NCBI RefSeq assembly: GCF_004793635.1
Contig: NZ_SRXV01000003.1
Location: 1-64,000 of the forward strand
Length of the DNA: 64,000 nucleotides
Direction: 5' to 3'
Origin: Marinicauda pacifica
GTDB lineage: Bacteria > Pseudomonadota > Alphaproteobacteria > Caulobacterales > Maricaulaceae
The notes beneath the pieces were generated by a model. The model was given only the letters and a program-made list of their open reading frames with translations. It was not told the DNA's origin and ran no database searches. The number at the start of each line of letters is the position of its first letter. Position 1 is the first letter of the stretch. Below are positions 27,892 through 37,351 of the stretch, one piece after another. A program made the translations under genes and the position numbers.

Positions 27892-27910
27892 GGGCGGAAG
27901 CTCCTCCAGT

Positions 27911-28330
27911 CTATGCCAGCAATGCGAAAACGTTCAGCACCGCGAGCGCGATCAGCGCAAGCGATGACAATGAAAACAGAACGAAACGCACCGGAATGAA
28001 GTTCACCAGCGCCTGCCAAAGGCTGTGCGCGATCCGGAGCAGCACGTAGGCCCAGGCCAATGTAATCGCTACCGAGGTCTTCACACCGACCAGGTGGGAA
28101 TAGAACACCAGCGCGTAGAATACGACGGGCTGTTCGTGGAGGTGATTATAGTTGTCAGCGATCTGACGAACGCTGCGCAGGAGCACCTCCAGCTGGGATT
28201 TTTCCTTCAATTCTGCAGGCTTGATCCCCGCTTTTTGCATCGCCGGAATGCGAGTGGCGTACATCCACACCCACATGATCAGCGTCCAGCAGAGCAGCAC
28301 CAAGGCTGGCGTCAGGATTGTCAGAAACAT
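27911..28330 (-). CDS. MAPEG family membrane protein
   Basis: A 139-aa integral membrane protein with four hydrophobic helices and the MAPEG hallmark RQIADNYNHLHEQPVVFYAL after the first helix. Eukaryotic relatives are microsomal glutathione transferases and leukotriene enzymes; bacterial roles are mostly unknown. I start at the ATG at 28330, which has GGGGAG at 28338-28343; an earlier in-frame ATG overlaps that site. Likely co-transcribed with the ArsC-like gene downstream, which may hint at shared thiol or detoxification chemistry (inference). Confidence 0.85.
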   Translation of the reverse strand: MFLTILTPALVLLCWTLIMWVWMYATRIPAMQKAGIKPAELKEKSQLEVLLRSVRQIADNYNHLHEQPVVFYALVFYSHLVGVKTSVAITLAWAYVLLRIAHSLWQALVNFIPVRFVLFSLSSLALIALAVLNVFALLA

Positions 28331-28424
28331 CTTAAATCTCCCCATTTTTGTTGTTGCATTGACCCTGATCCCCGGCTTTGACGGTGAATCAGGTGAGAAA
28401 CCGGGTGATTTAAGCCGGGAGCGG

Positions 28425-28446
28425 CTCCTACTACCACTACTATCAC
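28425..28446 (-). repeat. TAG-rich dispersed motif, copy B
   Basis: On the minus strand reads GTGATAGT-A-GTGGTAGTAGGAG, 21 of 22 bases identical to 10708-10729. It lies in the short gap between the MAPEG and the STAS-like genes, just beyond the latter's stop codon. Confidence 0.7.
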
Positions 28447-28472
28447 GCCTGCTGCCGGCGCCGGCGGGTCAG

Positions 28473-28892
28473 CTAGCGCCGTAATATGAAGACCCAAGCC
28501 GCATCTTCGTCGTCGGTATAAAGAACTTCATGGCCTGCTTCGATATTGGCCTCGCGATGGGCCGTCATGATCTCGCTGCCGGGCTCGACGCACAACACGG
28601 CAACGCGTGAGCGGGGCACACGCGCGGCATGTTCGCGAAAGCGAGCGGCGAGACCGGCAGTCTGCAGAGGCCAGCGCGCATCGCGCATATCCAGCACGAT
28701 GGTGCGGAGCGCCTGCTCCTCGTACATTTCCATACAGAAATCGAATGCGTCGCGGGCGCGCACGTCGGACCTGAACTGCGTCAGCCTCATCAGGACGAAG
28801 CCGTTATCCGGGTCGATATCGACATAGGCGCCCTGATATTCCGCGGCATGGGCCCGCGGAATCAGCGGACGCCGCGGTCTAGAAGCGGTCAT
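28473..28892 (-). CDS. Unknown soluble protein, STAS-like pattern
   Basis: A 139-aa cytoplasmic protein without signal or membrane segments. Alternating strands and helices (RTIVLDMRDARW; RSRVAVLCVEPGSEIMTAHREANIEAGHEVLYT) recall SpoIIAA/STAS-type folds, but I do not recognise a family. The ATG at 28892 has GAGGAA six bases upstream; a GTG start 12 bases earlier overlaps that site. It follows ispG in transcription order reversed: ispG lies beyond its stop-free upstream side, so it is upstream-neighboured by the ispG stop at 28994. Confidence 0.6.
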   Translation of the reverse strand: MTASRPRRPLIPRAHAAEYQGAYVDIDPDNGFVLMRLTQFRSDVRARDAFDFCMEMYEEQALRTIVLDMRDARWPLQTAGLAARFREHAARVPRSRVAVLCVEPGSEIMTAHREANIEAGHEVLYTDDEDAAWVFILRR

Positions 28893-28993
28893 TACATTCC
28901 TCACCCTTCAGGGGCGTTCCGTAGATCAGCTTTCCTGGTCGAAGCCAATCGATCAGAGCGGTTGAGCAGACCCGTTGAGATTTACCACGCACG

Positions 28994-30139
28994 CTATTCG
29001 GCGGCGCTCTTCTCGGCGGCTTCGCGTTCCGCCTTCATCCGATCGGCCTTGTCCTCAACCGCGGCAACGATGCGCTCGATCATCGTCTCGTTGGAGACCT
29101 TCTCTTCGGCCTGGCCGGCAAAATACAGCATGCCGGAGCCCTTCCCGCCGCCGGTAAAGCCCAGATCGGTATAGGCGGCCTCGCCGGGCCCGTTCACGAC
29201 ACAGCCGATAATTGACAGGCTGATGGGTTCGGAGATGTGTTCGAGGCGCTCTTCGAGCGCTTCGACCGTCTTGATGACGTTAAAGCCCTGACGGGCGCAG
29301 GACGGGCAGGCGATGATGTTCACACCGCGCGTGCGCAGGCCGAGGGATTTGAGAATGTCGTAGCCGACCTTGATCTCCTCGACCGGATCGGCGCTGAGCG
29401 AGACCCGGATCGTATCCCCGATCCCGGACCAGAGAAGGTTGCCCATGCCGATGGAGGATTTCACACCGCCGGTGCGCAGGCCGCCAGCCTCGGTCACGCC
29501 AAGGTGAAGGGGCGCGTCAGTGGCGTCGGCAAGAGCCTGATAGGCCGCCACCGTCAGGAAGACGTCGGAGGCTTTGACAGAAATCTTGTACTCGCGGAAA
29601 TCGAGATCTTCGAGAATGCGCGCATGGCTCAGCGCGCTCTCCACCATCGCCTCCGGGCAGGGCTCGCCGTATTTTTCGAGGAGCTCGCGCTCCAGCGATC
29701 CGGCATTCACGCCGATGCGGATCGAACAACCGTTATTGCGGGCTGCCGACACCACGTCGCGAACCCGGTCCATCGATCCGATATTTCCCGGATTGATACG
29801 CAGGCATGCCGCGCCGGCCTCGGCGGCCTCGATACCGCGCTTGTAATGGAAATGGATGTCCGCAACGAGCGGAAGACGGGATTCGCGCGCGATCGTCCGG
29901 AAGGCCGCAGTGGAGTCGGTGTCGGGGCACGAAACCCTGACGATATCGGCGCCCACCTCTTCGAGCTGCGTGATCTGATCGAGCGTCGCGGCCGCATCGG
30001 AGGTCGGCGTATTCGTCATGGACTGGACGCTGATAGGCGCATCGCCGCCAACCGCCACAGGACCGACATGAATTTGCCGACTCTTGCGCCGGTCGATCAT
30101 GCGCCAGGGGCGGACCGTGGTGTGGGCTTCAACCGACAT
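28994..30139 (-). CDS. ispG: IspG, MEP-pathway HMBPP synthase
   Basis: A 381-aa iron-sulfur enzyme that makes 4-hydroxy-3-methylbut-2-enyl diphosphate in the non-mevalonate isoprenoid pathway, in the cytoplasm. The TIM-barrel start [24 protein letters not shown] and the cluster region [11 protein letters not shown] and CVVNGPGEA are intact. The last 25 residues are Glu/Lys/Ala-rich. It lies 81 bp downstream of rodZ on the same strand. Isoprenoids feed the peptidoglycan lipid carrier and the ubiquinone made by ubiG nearby. Confidence 0.97.
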   Translation of the reverse strand: MSVEAHTTVRPWRMIDRRKSRQIHVGPVAVGGDAPISVQSMTNTPTSDAAATLDQITQLEEVGADIVRVSCPDTDSTAAFRTIARESRLPLVADIHFHYKRGIEAAEAGAACLRINPGNIGSMDRVRDVVSAARNNGCSIRIGVNAGSLERELLEKYGEPCPEAMVESALSHARILEDLDFREYKISVKASDVFLTVAAYQALADATDAPLHLGVTEAGGLRTGGVKSSIGMGNLLWSGIGDTIRVSLSADPVEEIKVGYDILKSLGLRTRGVNIIACPSCARQGFNVIKTVEALEERLEHISEPISLSIIGCVVNGPGEAAYTDLGFTGGGKGSGMLYFAGQAEEKVSNETMIERIVAAVEDKADRMKAEREAAEKSAAE

Positions 30140-30220
30140 GGGGATGCTCGCACTCGCTCGAGGGTGTATGCGTTCGATATAGGAGCAAACGCCGCAAAGC
30201 GCGACCCTGAGATCTGCGCC

Positions 30221-31099
30221 CTAACGTCCTGCCCCGGCTCCGCCCGAATTGGCCGTGCTCTCGGCCATCGCGGAGACCAGAAACTCGCTGGCCGCCAGAT
30301 TCTCGACCATTTCCCCGGGCTCGCCCAGCGGGCCGAGCTCGCGCGGACCTGAGCGCACCTGAATCGCGCCGGCATCTTCGGTGGTCAGGCTGAGACCGGA
30401 TTCGTCCGGCGCCCGGTAAATCTCGCCTGGCACCAGGTCACGCGCGAACAAGATGCGTCCCGAGGCGTCACGCACTTCAAGATAGGTCGGGACGATCGTG
30501 GTCAGAACCAACCACTCGCTCGATCGCGAACTCGGCAATCCGCTCCACACATCCGAGACATTGACCGGGCGCTCGCGCATTTCGACCAACGGTGCCGGCG
30601 CGGACAAGACGCCTTCGGTGGAGCTTGGCGCATCGGAAAACGCGCCGGCTTCGGTGACGCGCGCCCCGTACCAGGCAGCGGCAGCAAGCACACCGCCGAG
30701 GATCAGCACCGCGCCGACCACGCCTTTGGGTAATTTGATCTCGCGCCGGCGCTGAGGCGCACTGGGCTGTGCCCGTCCGGTTTCGGTTTCTACCTCGCGC
30801 TTGAACTGCTCAACCACCGCGTTGACGTCCAGGCCCAGGACCCCGGCATAGGTCCTCAGATAGCCCAGCGCATAGGCACGCGAAGGGAGCCCGCGCGAAT
30901 CCATCGATTCCAGCGCTTCAAGATAATCGTGACGAATTCGCGTTCGGGCGGCAGCCGATTCCAGCGACCACCCCTGACGGGCACGAGCCCTGCGCAACGC
31001 GTCTCCGACGCTGGTCGGAAGGGATTCCGGCGCGTCTGTAAAAATCGCGTCCATAGGGACGTATGAAGATTTAGCCATACCCGATGTGGCCTGAGCCAT
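30221..31099 (-). CDS. rodZ: RodZ-type cell-shape protein
   Basis: A cytoskeletal membrane protein of about 292 aa. Order: helix-turn-helix (LRRARARQGWSLESAAARTRI, binds MreB rather than DNA), basic segment, one transmembrane helix (VVGAVLILGGVLAAAAWYG), periplasmic DUF4115-like domain (YLEVRDASGRILFARDLVPGEIYRAP). RodZ anchors the MreB elongation machinery. The start is uncertain: in-frame ATGs lie at 31099 and 31078 with weak ribosome sites, and a longer frame to 31174 seems unlikely. It sits between ptsP and ispG. Confidence 0.85.
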   Translation of the reverse strand: MAQATSGMAKSSYVPMDAIFTDAPESLPTSVGDALRRARARQGWSLESAAARTRIRHDYLEALESMDSRGLPSRAYALGYLRTYAGVLGLDVNAVVEQFKREVETETGRAQPSAPQRRREIKLPKGVVGAVLILGGVLAAAAWYGARVTEAGAFSDAPSSTEGVLSAPAPLVEMRERPVNVSDVWSGLPSSRSSEWLVLTTIVPTYLEVRDASGRILFARDLVPGEIYRAPDESGLSLTTEDAGAIQVRSGPRELGPLGEPGEMVENLAASEFLVSAMAESTANSGGAGAGR

Positions 31100-31179
31100 T
31101 GTTTGCTCTGCCGCTTTTGCAAGCGCCCCCGAAGTCCCCCAGCAGTGTGACGTTTTTGTCTCACCGCAAACCAATTAAA

Positions 31180-33501
31180 TCACGGACGGCCCAGCTTATC
31201 AACAGCTTCTACGGGCAGACCCGCGCTTTCACCGGCTTCGATCAGGCGCTGACGCAATGGGGTCTCTTCGCCTGTCTCGGCCTCGTCGAGTACACTTGCA
31301 AGCCACGCGCCAAGCCGCTCGCAGTCCATTCCGCGAATGGCACGCTTGACCGGCCCCAGCGCGGACGCCGCCATGGACAAGCGCCTGTAGCCCAGAGCCG
31401 TGAGCACGCAGGCCTCCAGGGGCCGGCCCGCGATTTCCCCGCACACCGAGACCGGCTTGTCGTGCCGCGCGCACGCCTGACGCACCGACTGCAACAGCCG
31501 CAGAGAAGAGGGCGAAATAAAGTCGTAACGATCAGCCACGCGCGGGTTCTGACGGTCTGCCGCAAAGAAATATTGCATCAGATCGTTGGCGCCCACCGCC
31601 ACGAAGTCCGCGATACGCAGGCACGCATCGGGCGAAAAGGCGATAGCGGGCGTTTCCAGCATGATGCCGGCCTGGACCGATCGCGGTTGCTCGTGGCCAT
31701 GACGGGCTGCATGCGCGAGTTCCTGGTTGAGGATTGCACGCACGGCTGCCAGTTCGCTGACATCGGTCACCATGGGGAAAAGCACACGCAAATCGCGTCC
31801 GGCAGCGGCTCTTACCAGGGCACGCAACTGATACCGGGTCAGCCCGGGACGATCCAGCCCCATGCGCAAGGCGCGCCAGCCCAGAGCGGGGTTGGGCTCG
31901 CGTGTCGCCGGGGTGAAGGGCGTCACCTTGTCGCCACCCAGATCGAGCGTTCGAAAAACCACCGGCTTGTCACCTGCAGCCTCGTAGGCCGCGCGGTACA
32001 GCTCCTCCTGCGCGCTGAGGCGCGGCAGAGTGTCGGCAACCATGAACTGGAACTCGGTTCGGAACAGGCCGATACCCTCTGCGCCGGTATCGGCCAGCGA
32101 CGTCAATTCGACCAGCAGCCCGGCGTTGAGGTGAAGTTCGACGCGTTGACCGTCCTTGGTCACCGCCGGCTCTTCGCGCTGACGCGCATAGGTGCGGTAG
32201 CGCTTGGCAAGCGTCTTGAGACGCTCGTCATACGCCTCGCTCACCTCTTGTGACGGGCGGACATGCAGCAGCCCGAATTCGCCATCCAGGATGATCGGGT
32301 CGCCATCCTCGACGCGGTCGAGTGCGCCTTCCACCCGGCCGACCATGGGAATTCCAAGCGCCTTCGCCACGATAGCGGCATGGCTCGTCCTCGATCCCTC
32401 TTCCAGAGCGACGCCGGCCAGGCGCGCCCGGTCAAGCTCCAGCAATTCGGCGGGGCCGATGGAACGGGCGATAAGGATGGCCTTTTCCGGCAGCGTGCGT
32501 TCGATCGTCGGCCTGCCGCTTTCGGACGCCAGATGGCGCAACAAACGGTTGGCCAGGTCCTCCAGATCGTGCAGGCGCTCCCGGAAATGAGGGTCGCGGG
32601 CCGTCATCAGCCGGGCGCGATGCTCGTTACGGACACGCTCAACAGCCGCCTCTGCCGTGAGACCGGACAGGATCGCCTCGCGCAACCGGTCGAGCCAGCC
32701 GCGATCGTGGGCGAACATGCGATAGGCCTCGAGCACGTCCCGGGACGGCGTGCCCATCGGGACGCGGCCGGACTCCAGAAGCTGATCCACTCCGGCGCGC
32801 AAGCGGGAGATGGCGGAATCCAGGCGCGCGGTCTCGACCTCGACGTCCTCGGCGACCATGCGTGCGCTCATCACGTGGGGCTCGTACATGACCGCGACCC
32901 CTCGCGAGAGGCCCGGAGACAAGGCAACACCCTGGAAGCGCTCCGGCGCGGACGGACGCAGCTCCAGCCCCGAGAAGGCCTCGGCCCGGATGAGATCTCC
33001 CGAAGCGACAATTTCCGCCAACAGCATGGCGACGGTCTGGAGGGTCTCGATCTCCTCCTCCGTCATCGGGCGGATGGCCTTGGTCTGATGGGTCAGAACC
33101 CCGACCAGGCGGCCGCCGCGAAGAATGGGTACGCCCACAAAGCTCTTGAACGGCTCTTCGCCGGTTTCCGGCTTGTAGGAGAAGTCAGGATGGCGCGGCG
33201 CATCTTCGACCGCGATCGGTCGGGCTCGGCGCGAAACCAGGCCGACCAGGCCCTCATCGCGCGACAGGCGCACGTTGTGGACCGCCTCGGGATTCAGCCC
33301 GTGCGTGGACGACAGCTCCAGCGCACCGGAGGGCCGGACCAGATAAATCGAGCAGACGTCCGCTGCGGTCTCTTCGGCAATGATGTCGGTCAGCTGGTCG
33401 AGGCGCGCCTGCGCGTCGTCCTGATCCGCCATCAAGTCTCGAATCCGCGCCAAGAGGCGTCTTGGGCCCCGCAATGCCGTCATTTTGGTCTCAGTATTCA
33501 T
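31180..33501 (-). CDS. ptsP: PtsP, nitrogen PTS enzyme I
   Basis: A 773-aa phosphotransferase with an N-terminal GAF sensory domain (about 20-155) and the full enzyme I body. Phosphohistidine H374 is in GSRTSHAAIVAKALGIP; the PEP-binding barrel has GIGLFRTEFQFM, LRVLFPMVTD and VSVCGEIAG. It passes phosphate from PEP to NPr and EIIA-Ntr to tune nitrogen, potassium and carbon responses rather than import sugar; the GAF domain may sense glutamine. I start at 33501 (MNTETK). Downstream of lysC by 63 bp. Confidence 0.93.
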   Translation of the reverse strand: MNTETKMTALRGPRRLLARIRDLMADQDDAQARLDQLTDIIAEETAADVCSIYLVRPSGALELSSTHGLNPEAVHNVRLSRDEGLVGLVSRRARPIAVEDAPRHPDFSYKPETGEEPFKSFVGVPILRGGRLVGVLTHQTKAIRPMTEEEIETLQTVAMLLAEIVASGDLIRAEAFSGLELRPSAPERFQGVALSPGLSRGVAVMYEPHVMSARMVAEDVEVETARLDSAISRLRAGVDQLLESGRVPMGTPSRDVLEAYRMFAHDRGWLDRLREAILSGLTAEAAVERVRNEHRARLMTARDPHFRERLHDLEDLANRLLRHLASESGRPTIERTLPEKAILIARSIGPAELLELDRARLAGVALEEGSRTSHAAIVAKALGIPMVGRVEGALDRVEDGDPIILDGEFGLLHVRPSQEVSEAYDERLKTLAKRYRTYARQREEPAVTKDGQRVELHLNAGLLVELTSLADTGAEGIGLFRTEFQFMVADTLPRLSAQEELYRAAYEAAGDKPVVFRTLDLGGDKVTPFTPATREPNPALGWRALRMGLDRPGLTRYQLRALVRAAAGRDLRVLFPMVTDVSELAAVRAILNQELAHAARHGHEQPRSVQAGIMLETPAIAFSPDACLRIADFVAVGANDLMQYFFAADRQNPRVADRYDFISPSSLRLLQSVRQACARHDKPVSVCGEIAGRPLEACVLTALGYRRLSMAASALGPVKRAIRGMDCERLGAWLASVLDEAETGEETPLRQRLIEAGESAGLPVEAVDKLGRP

Positions 33502-33564
33502 GGGCCATCCAGGAGGCGACCGGTTCAAGCGACCGGCCAAGAGGGGCGGTTCACGGCATCCACG

Positions 33565-34803
33565 TCAAGACTGATCAAGCCCGTAGGCCGAATGCAGCGC
33601 ACGTACAGCGTGTTCAAGCCAGTCGGAGTCGACGAGAACAGAAATCTTGATTTCGGATGTCGCGGCCATCCTGACCGCGATATTCCGACTGCGAAGGACC
33701 TCATATAGGGTGCGCGCGACATCTGCGCGACCGCGAAGACCCGTTCCCACGACGGAGACCTTGGCGAGACCGGTCTGATGCGCGCACGCCGAACCGGGCA
33801 TTTCGTCGAGATGCCGGCGCAATGCGGCGAGTGCGCGGTCGAGATCCTTGCCCTCTACCGAGAACTCAAGATTGACACTGTCGCCGCTCCGCGATCGCGC
33901 CTGAACGATCATGTCGATCCCCACACCGGCTTCGGCGAGCGCCGAGAACACGATGGCGGCCTGGGCCCCGTCGGCATCGAGCCCGTAAAGCGACAAGCGC
34001 GCCTGATCGCGCGCATAGGCCACGCCGGACACCACGCGGCGCTCGGCGATATCGGCCGGGCAGACAACCTCGGTACCCGCACTCGACCCGGCATCCAGAA
34101 AGCTCGACTTCACCCGCAGGACCACGCCCTTGGCCTTGGCGTATTCCACTGACCGGGTCTGCAGCACCTTTGCCCCCATGGCCGCCAGCTCCAGCATCTC
34201 GTCATGGCTGATCCGCCCAACCCGGCGCGCCGCCGGTTCGATGCGCGGATCGGTCGTGAAAACACCGTCGACATCGGTGTAGATGTCACATTCGGCCTGC
34301 AGCGCAGCAGCCACGGCGGCGGCGGTCAGGTCGGTGCCGCCGCGCCCGAGCGTCGCCAGCCGGCCGTCCGCGCTCACCCCCTGATACCCGGCCACGACCG
34401 GGATCGTGTCCTGATCGAGCAGGGCATCGAGCAGATGCGGATCGATGCCGGTGATCCGGGCCGAACCTGGAGGCCCGTCCACCTCGATCGGCAGCTGCCA
34501 GCCCATGACCGCGCGCGCCTTCAGCCCGACACGCTGGAGGGCCAGGGCCATCAACGCGGCTGAAACCTGTTCGCCGGCGCTCAACACCGTGTCGGTCTCA
34601 ACCTCTCCCAGCCCACCTCCCAGCGAGGTGGCCAGCGAAAGCAGGCGGTCGGTCTCGCCGGCCATGGCCGATACGACCACCGCGACGCCGCGCCCGGTGC
34701 GCGCCTCGGCCGCGACGATGGAGGCCGAATGGGCGATGCGCTCGGCATCGGCCATGGAGGTGCCTCCGAACTTCAGGACCAGGCGAGGCAGGGTGTCGGA
34801 CAT
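33565..34803 (-). CDS. lysC: Aspartokinase
   Basis: A 412-aa enzyme catalysing the first step from aspartate to lysine, threonine, methionine and diaminopimelate. The kinase domain has VLKFGGTSMAD and TLGRGGTDLTA; two C-terminal ACT domains (about 265-412, including VSVVGTGLRGRADVARTLYEVL) should bind lysine or threonine for feedback inhibition. I start at the ATG at 34803 that gives the canonical KFGG N-terminus; the longer frame runs through the intergenic region. Divergent from ubiG. Confidence 0.95.
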   Translation of the reverse strand: MSDTLPRLVLKFGGTSMADAERIAHSASIVAAEARTGRGVAVVVSAMAGETDRLLSLATSLGGGLGEVETDTVLSAGEQVSAALMALALQRVGLKARAVMGWQLPIEVDGPPGSARITGIDPHLLDALLDQDTIPVVAGYQGVSADGRLATLGRGGTDLTAAAVAAALQAECDIYTDVDGVFTTDPRIEPAARRVGRISHDEMLELAAMGAKVLQTRSVEYAKAKGVVLRVKSSFLDAGSSAGTEVVCPADIAERRVVSGVAYARDQARLSLYGLDADGAQAAIVFSALAEAGVGIDMIVQARSRSGDSVNLEFSVEGKDLDRALAALRRHLDEMPGSACAHQTGLAKVSVVGTGLRGRADVARTLYEVLRSRNIAVRMAATSEIKISVLVDSDWLEHAVRALHSAYGLDQS

Positions 34804-34964
34804 GAGGCGGTTTGCCTTGGCTGTAGCTGGACGGTCAGTCCCGGGCTCGATAAGACGCAGAATGGGTCCATATTGATCCTGGACGGGGCCATAATCAGGC
34901 GGTTCCGTGATTACATCCCGGCCGGGCCGGGCGCAAATGCGAAGCCGCGTACGAGGAGACGGAG

Positions 34965-35735
34965 ATGGCAGCTGGACCTGCACCGCAGACATTGAGCACA
35001 CCGTCCATCGACCCGGAAGAGGTGGCCAAGTTCGCGGCGATGGCCGAGCAATGGTGGGATCCGAACAGCCAGTTCGCACCGCTGCACAAATTCAATCCCG
35101 CCCGCCTAGTCTATATCCGCGAAACGCTGTGCGATCATTTCGGGCGAAGCGGACCCGATCCGCTTGCCGGGCTCAGCCTGCTCGACATCGGATGCGGGGG
35201 CGGGCTGGTGTCAGAGCCCATGGCACGGCTCGGTGCATCGGTGACCGGGGTCGATGCGGGCGAAGCCAACATCAAGACCGCCCTCGTCCATTCGCGAGAG
35301 GCCGGTCTCGATATCGATTTTCGCCACGGTACGGCCGAGCAATTGCTGGAAAGCGGAGGCCCCGGCCAGTTCGATGTCGTCCTCAACCTGGAAGTGGTCG
35401 AGCATGTCGCCAACCCGCAGGACTTCCTGCGCGACTGCGCCGCCATGGTCAAACCGGGCGGGATGATGATCGTGGGGACGATCAACCGGACCGCGCGCGC
35501 TTTTGCGACCGCGATCTTCGGCGCCGAATACGTGATGGGATGGCTGCCGCGCGGCACTCACCGCTTCAACAAGCTGGTCCGTCCGCAGGAGGTGCGTGAA
35601 GCTCTGCAGGCGGAGGGCTTCTCAGTGCGCAGCCCGGTGGGCGTGAGCTACAATCCGCTCAAGGACCGCTTCTTCATCTCCGGCGATGCGGGCGTGAATT
35701 ATCTTCTGGCAGCCGAGAAGCCGGCTTCGACCTAG
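34965..35735 (+). CDS. ubiG: Ubiquinone O-methyltransferase UbiG
   Basis: A 256-aa SAM-dependent enzyme performing both O-methylations in ubiquinone synthesis at the inner membrane. The opening EEVAKFAAMAEQWWDPN and KFNPARLVYI, the SAM loop LLDIGCGGGLVSEPMARLG and FDVVLNLEVVEHVANP are typical. Start supported by GAGGAG upstream. Its stop overlaps that of the convergent DUF1178 gene by four bases. Confidence 0.96.
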   Translation: MAAGPAPQTLSTPSIDPEEVAKFAAMAEQWWDPNSQFAPLHKFNPARLVYIRETLCDHFGRSGPDPLAGLSLLDIGCGGGLVSEPMARLGASVTGVDAGEANIKTALVHSREAGLDIDFRHGTAEQLLESGGPGQFDVVLNLEVVEHVANPQDFLRDCAAMVKPGGMMIVGTINRTARAFATAIFGAEYVMGWLPRGTHRFNKLVRPQEVREALQAEGFSVRSPVGVSYNPLKDRFFISGDAGVNYLLAAEKPAST

Positions 35736-36178
35736 TTGGTCTTCTTGCCCGAAGACGGGACGAAGGCGTCCGGCAGGGGTGCGCAGGCGACGCCCTCCTC
35801 GCTCAGGCGGGCGCGCTCGTCATGTGTCGTCTCGCCATAGATCAGACGCTCAGCCTTCTCGCCGTTATGAATGGCGCGAGCCTCGTCCGCGAAGCGCTCG
35901 CCGACATAATCGTAATTGGCGCGGATATGCGCCTGGACCTTGCGCACGAGGTCGTCCGGCGAGACGGACTCGGGGCCGCCCGCCACGCCGCCGGTGACCG
36001 TTTCGCGGCGCGACGAGTTGGCGATGGCCGGGGCCATAACCTGCTTCTTCACCTGTACCGATCCGCATTGGGGACACTCCACCAGTCCGCGCCCGGCCTG
36101 GGTGTCGTAGGCGTCGGAGGAGGAAAACCAGGCCTCGAACCGGTGATCGTCCTCGCACACAAGCGCGTAGCGGATCAT
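35732..36178 (-). CDS. DUF1178 family protein
   Basis: A 148-aa small protein with one zinc-ribbon-like CPQCGS near residue 35 and the family start MIRYALVCEDDHRFEAWFSS. The C-terminal two thirds are helical. No function is known for DUF1178. Its ATG overlaps the nitrilase stop (ATGA), so it is the last gene of the comF-grxC-nitrilase-DUF1178 operon. Confidence 0.88.
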   Translation of the reverse strand: MIRYALVCEDDHRFEAWFSSSDAYDTQAGRGLVECPQCGSVQVKKQVMAPAIANSSRRETVTGGVAGGPESVSPDDLVRKVQAHIRANYDYVGERFADEARAIHNGEKAERLIYGETTHDERARLSEEGVACAPLPDAFVPSSGKKTN

Positions 36179-37011
36179 GCCAGCGGGTCCGGGCCGGTTA
36201 CCGGCCGGTCATTATGCAGCGCGGGAATGCGCGTGCGGGCCTCGTCCGCCTTGGCCGGGTCGATCTCGGCATAGAGAATGCCGGGCTCGTCGTGATCGAG
36301 ATGGGCGACGACTGCGCCCCACGGGTCGATGACCATAGAGTGGCCCCAGGTCTTGCGGCCATCCTCGTGGCGCCCGCCCTGGGCCGGGGCGAGCACCCAA
36401 GAGCCTGTCTCGATGGCACGCGCGCGCAGCAACACCTCCCAATGAGCCTTCCCGGTGGGACGGGTGAAGGCGCTGGGCACCGTCAACACACGCGCCCCCG
36501 CCTTGGCGAGCAAGCGGTAGAGATAGGCGAAGCGCAGGTCGTAGCAGACCGAGAGCCCGACGACAGTCGATGCGGCGGAGGCGATGACGGCACGGTCGCC
36601 GGGTTTGTAGTTCGCCGACTCCTGCCAGCGCTCGCCGCTGCCGATCTCGACATCGAACATGTGGATCTTGTCGTAGCTCGCCTTCAGCTCACCTTGCGGA
36701 CCGAAGAGGCAGGAGCGGTTGACCGCGCGGCCGTCCGGTCCGAGCAGGGCGAAAGAGCCGCCCAGCAGATCGATGCGGTGGGTTGCAGCCAGATCGGCGA
36801 ACCGAACCATTGCCGGGTCCTCGTCCTGCGGACGCAAGACCGAGAACAGCGTCTCCCGGTCCTTCTGAACCAGGTTGGTCGTTTCAGGCGTAGCCACGAA
36901 CTTCGCGCCGTTCGCGGCCGCTTCGCGGACCAGCGCCTCGGCATCGTCGAGATTGCATTCCGGGTCGGTGCCGGACCGCATCTGGATGAGAGCGATCTTC
37001 ACCGCTGACAT
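36175..37011 (-). CDS. Nitrilase-superfamily amidohydrolase (Nit1-like)
   Basis: A 278-aa hydrolase with the Glu-Lys-Cys triad: E in FVATPETTN, K in LKASYDKIHMFDVE, and C in VGLSVCYDLRFAYLYR. This Nit1/NIT2 branch repairs deaminated glutathione, hydrolysing it to alpha-ketoglutarate and Cys-Gly. Placement next to glutaredoxin supports a glutathione link (inference). Start and stop each overlap neighbours by one to four bases. Confidence 0.88.
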   Translation of the reverse strand: MSAVKIALIQMRSGTDPECNLDDAEALVREAAANGAKFVATPETTNLVQKDRETLFSVLRPQDEDPAMVRFADLAATHRIDLLGGSFALLGPDGRAVNRSCLFGPQGELKASYDKIHMFDVEIGSGERWQESANYKPGDRAVIASAASTVVGLSVCYDLRFAYLYRLLAKAGARVLTVPSAFTRPTGKAHWEVLLRARAIETGSWVLAPAQGGRHEDGRKTWGHSMVIDPWGAVVAHLDHDEPGILYAEIDPAKADEARTRIPALHNDRPVTGPDPLA

Positions 37012-37277
37012 TACTGGGCCGCCGACTGAAGCATGGCGTCAAGCTTGCCCTGGCGGTCGAGCGCGAACATCTCGTCGCACCCGCCCACATGAACGTCGCC
37101 GATGAAAATCTGCGGGAAGGTTCGTGCACCGTTCGCGCGCTGGATCATCTCCTCCTTCTTCGCCTTGTCGAAGCCGGCGTCGATCTCGTCGAAGCTGGCC
37201 TCTTTCTTCTTGAGCAGCTGAACTGCCCGTACACAGTAGGGGCACATCGGGCGTGTGTAGATCGTCACTTGAGCCAT
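37011..37277 (-). CDS. grxC: Glutaredoxin 3
   Basis: An 88-aa glutaredoxin with dithiol active site CPYC in YTRPMCPYCVRAV, the cis-proline TFPQIFIG and GGCDEM. It reduces disulfides using glutathione in the cytoplasm. I start at the ATG at 37277 (MAQVTIY), the usual N-terminus; the longer frame adds 25 unlikely residues. Its stop overlaps the nitrilase start (TAATG). Confidence 0.95.
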   Translation of the reverse strand: MAQVTIYTRPMCPYCVRAVQLLKKKEASFDEIDAGFDKAKKEEMIQRANGARTFPQIFIGDVHVGGCDEMFALDRQGKLDAMLQSAAQ

Positions 37278-37351
37278 AAGGCGGCATCTCACTCCGTTTC
37301 GCGTTGGAGGGCGGCCGTTCACAGCGCCCCGCCAGGATATCGTCTCGTCCA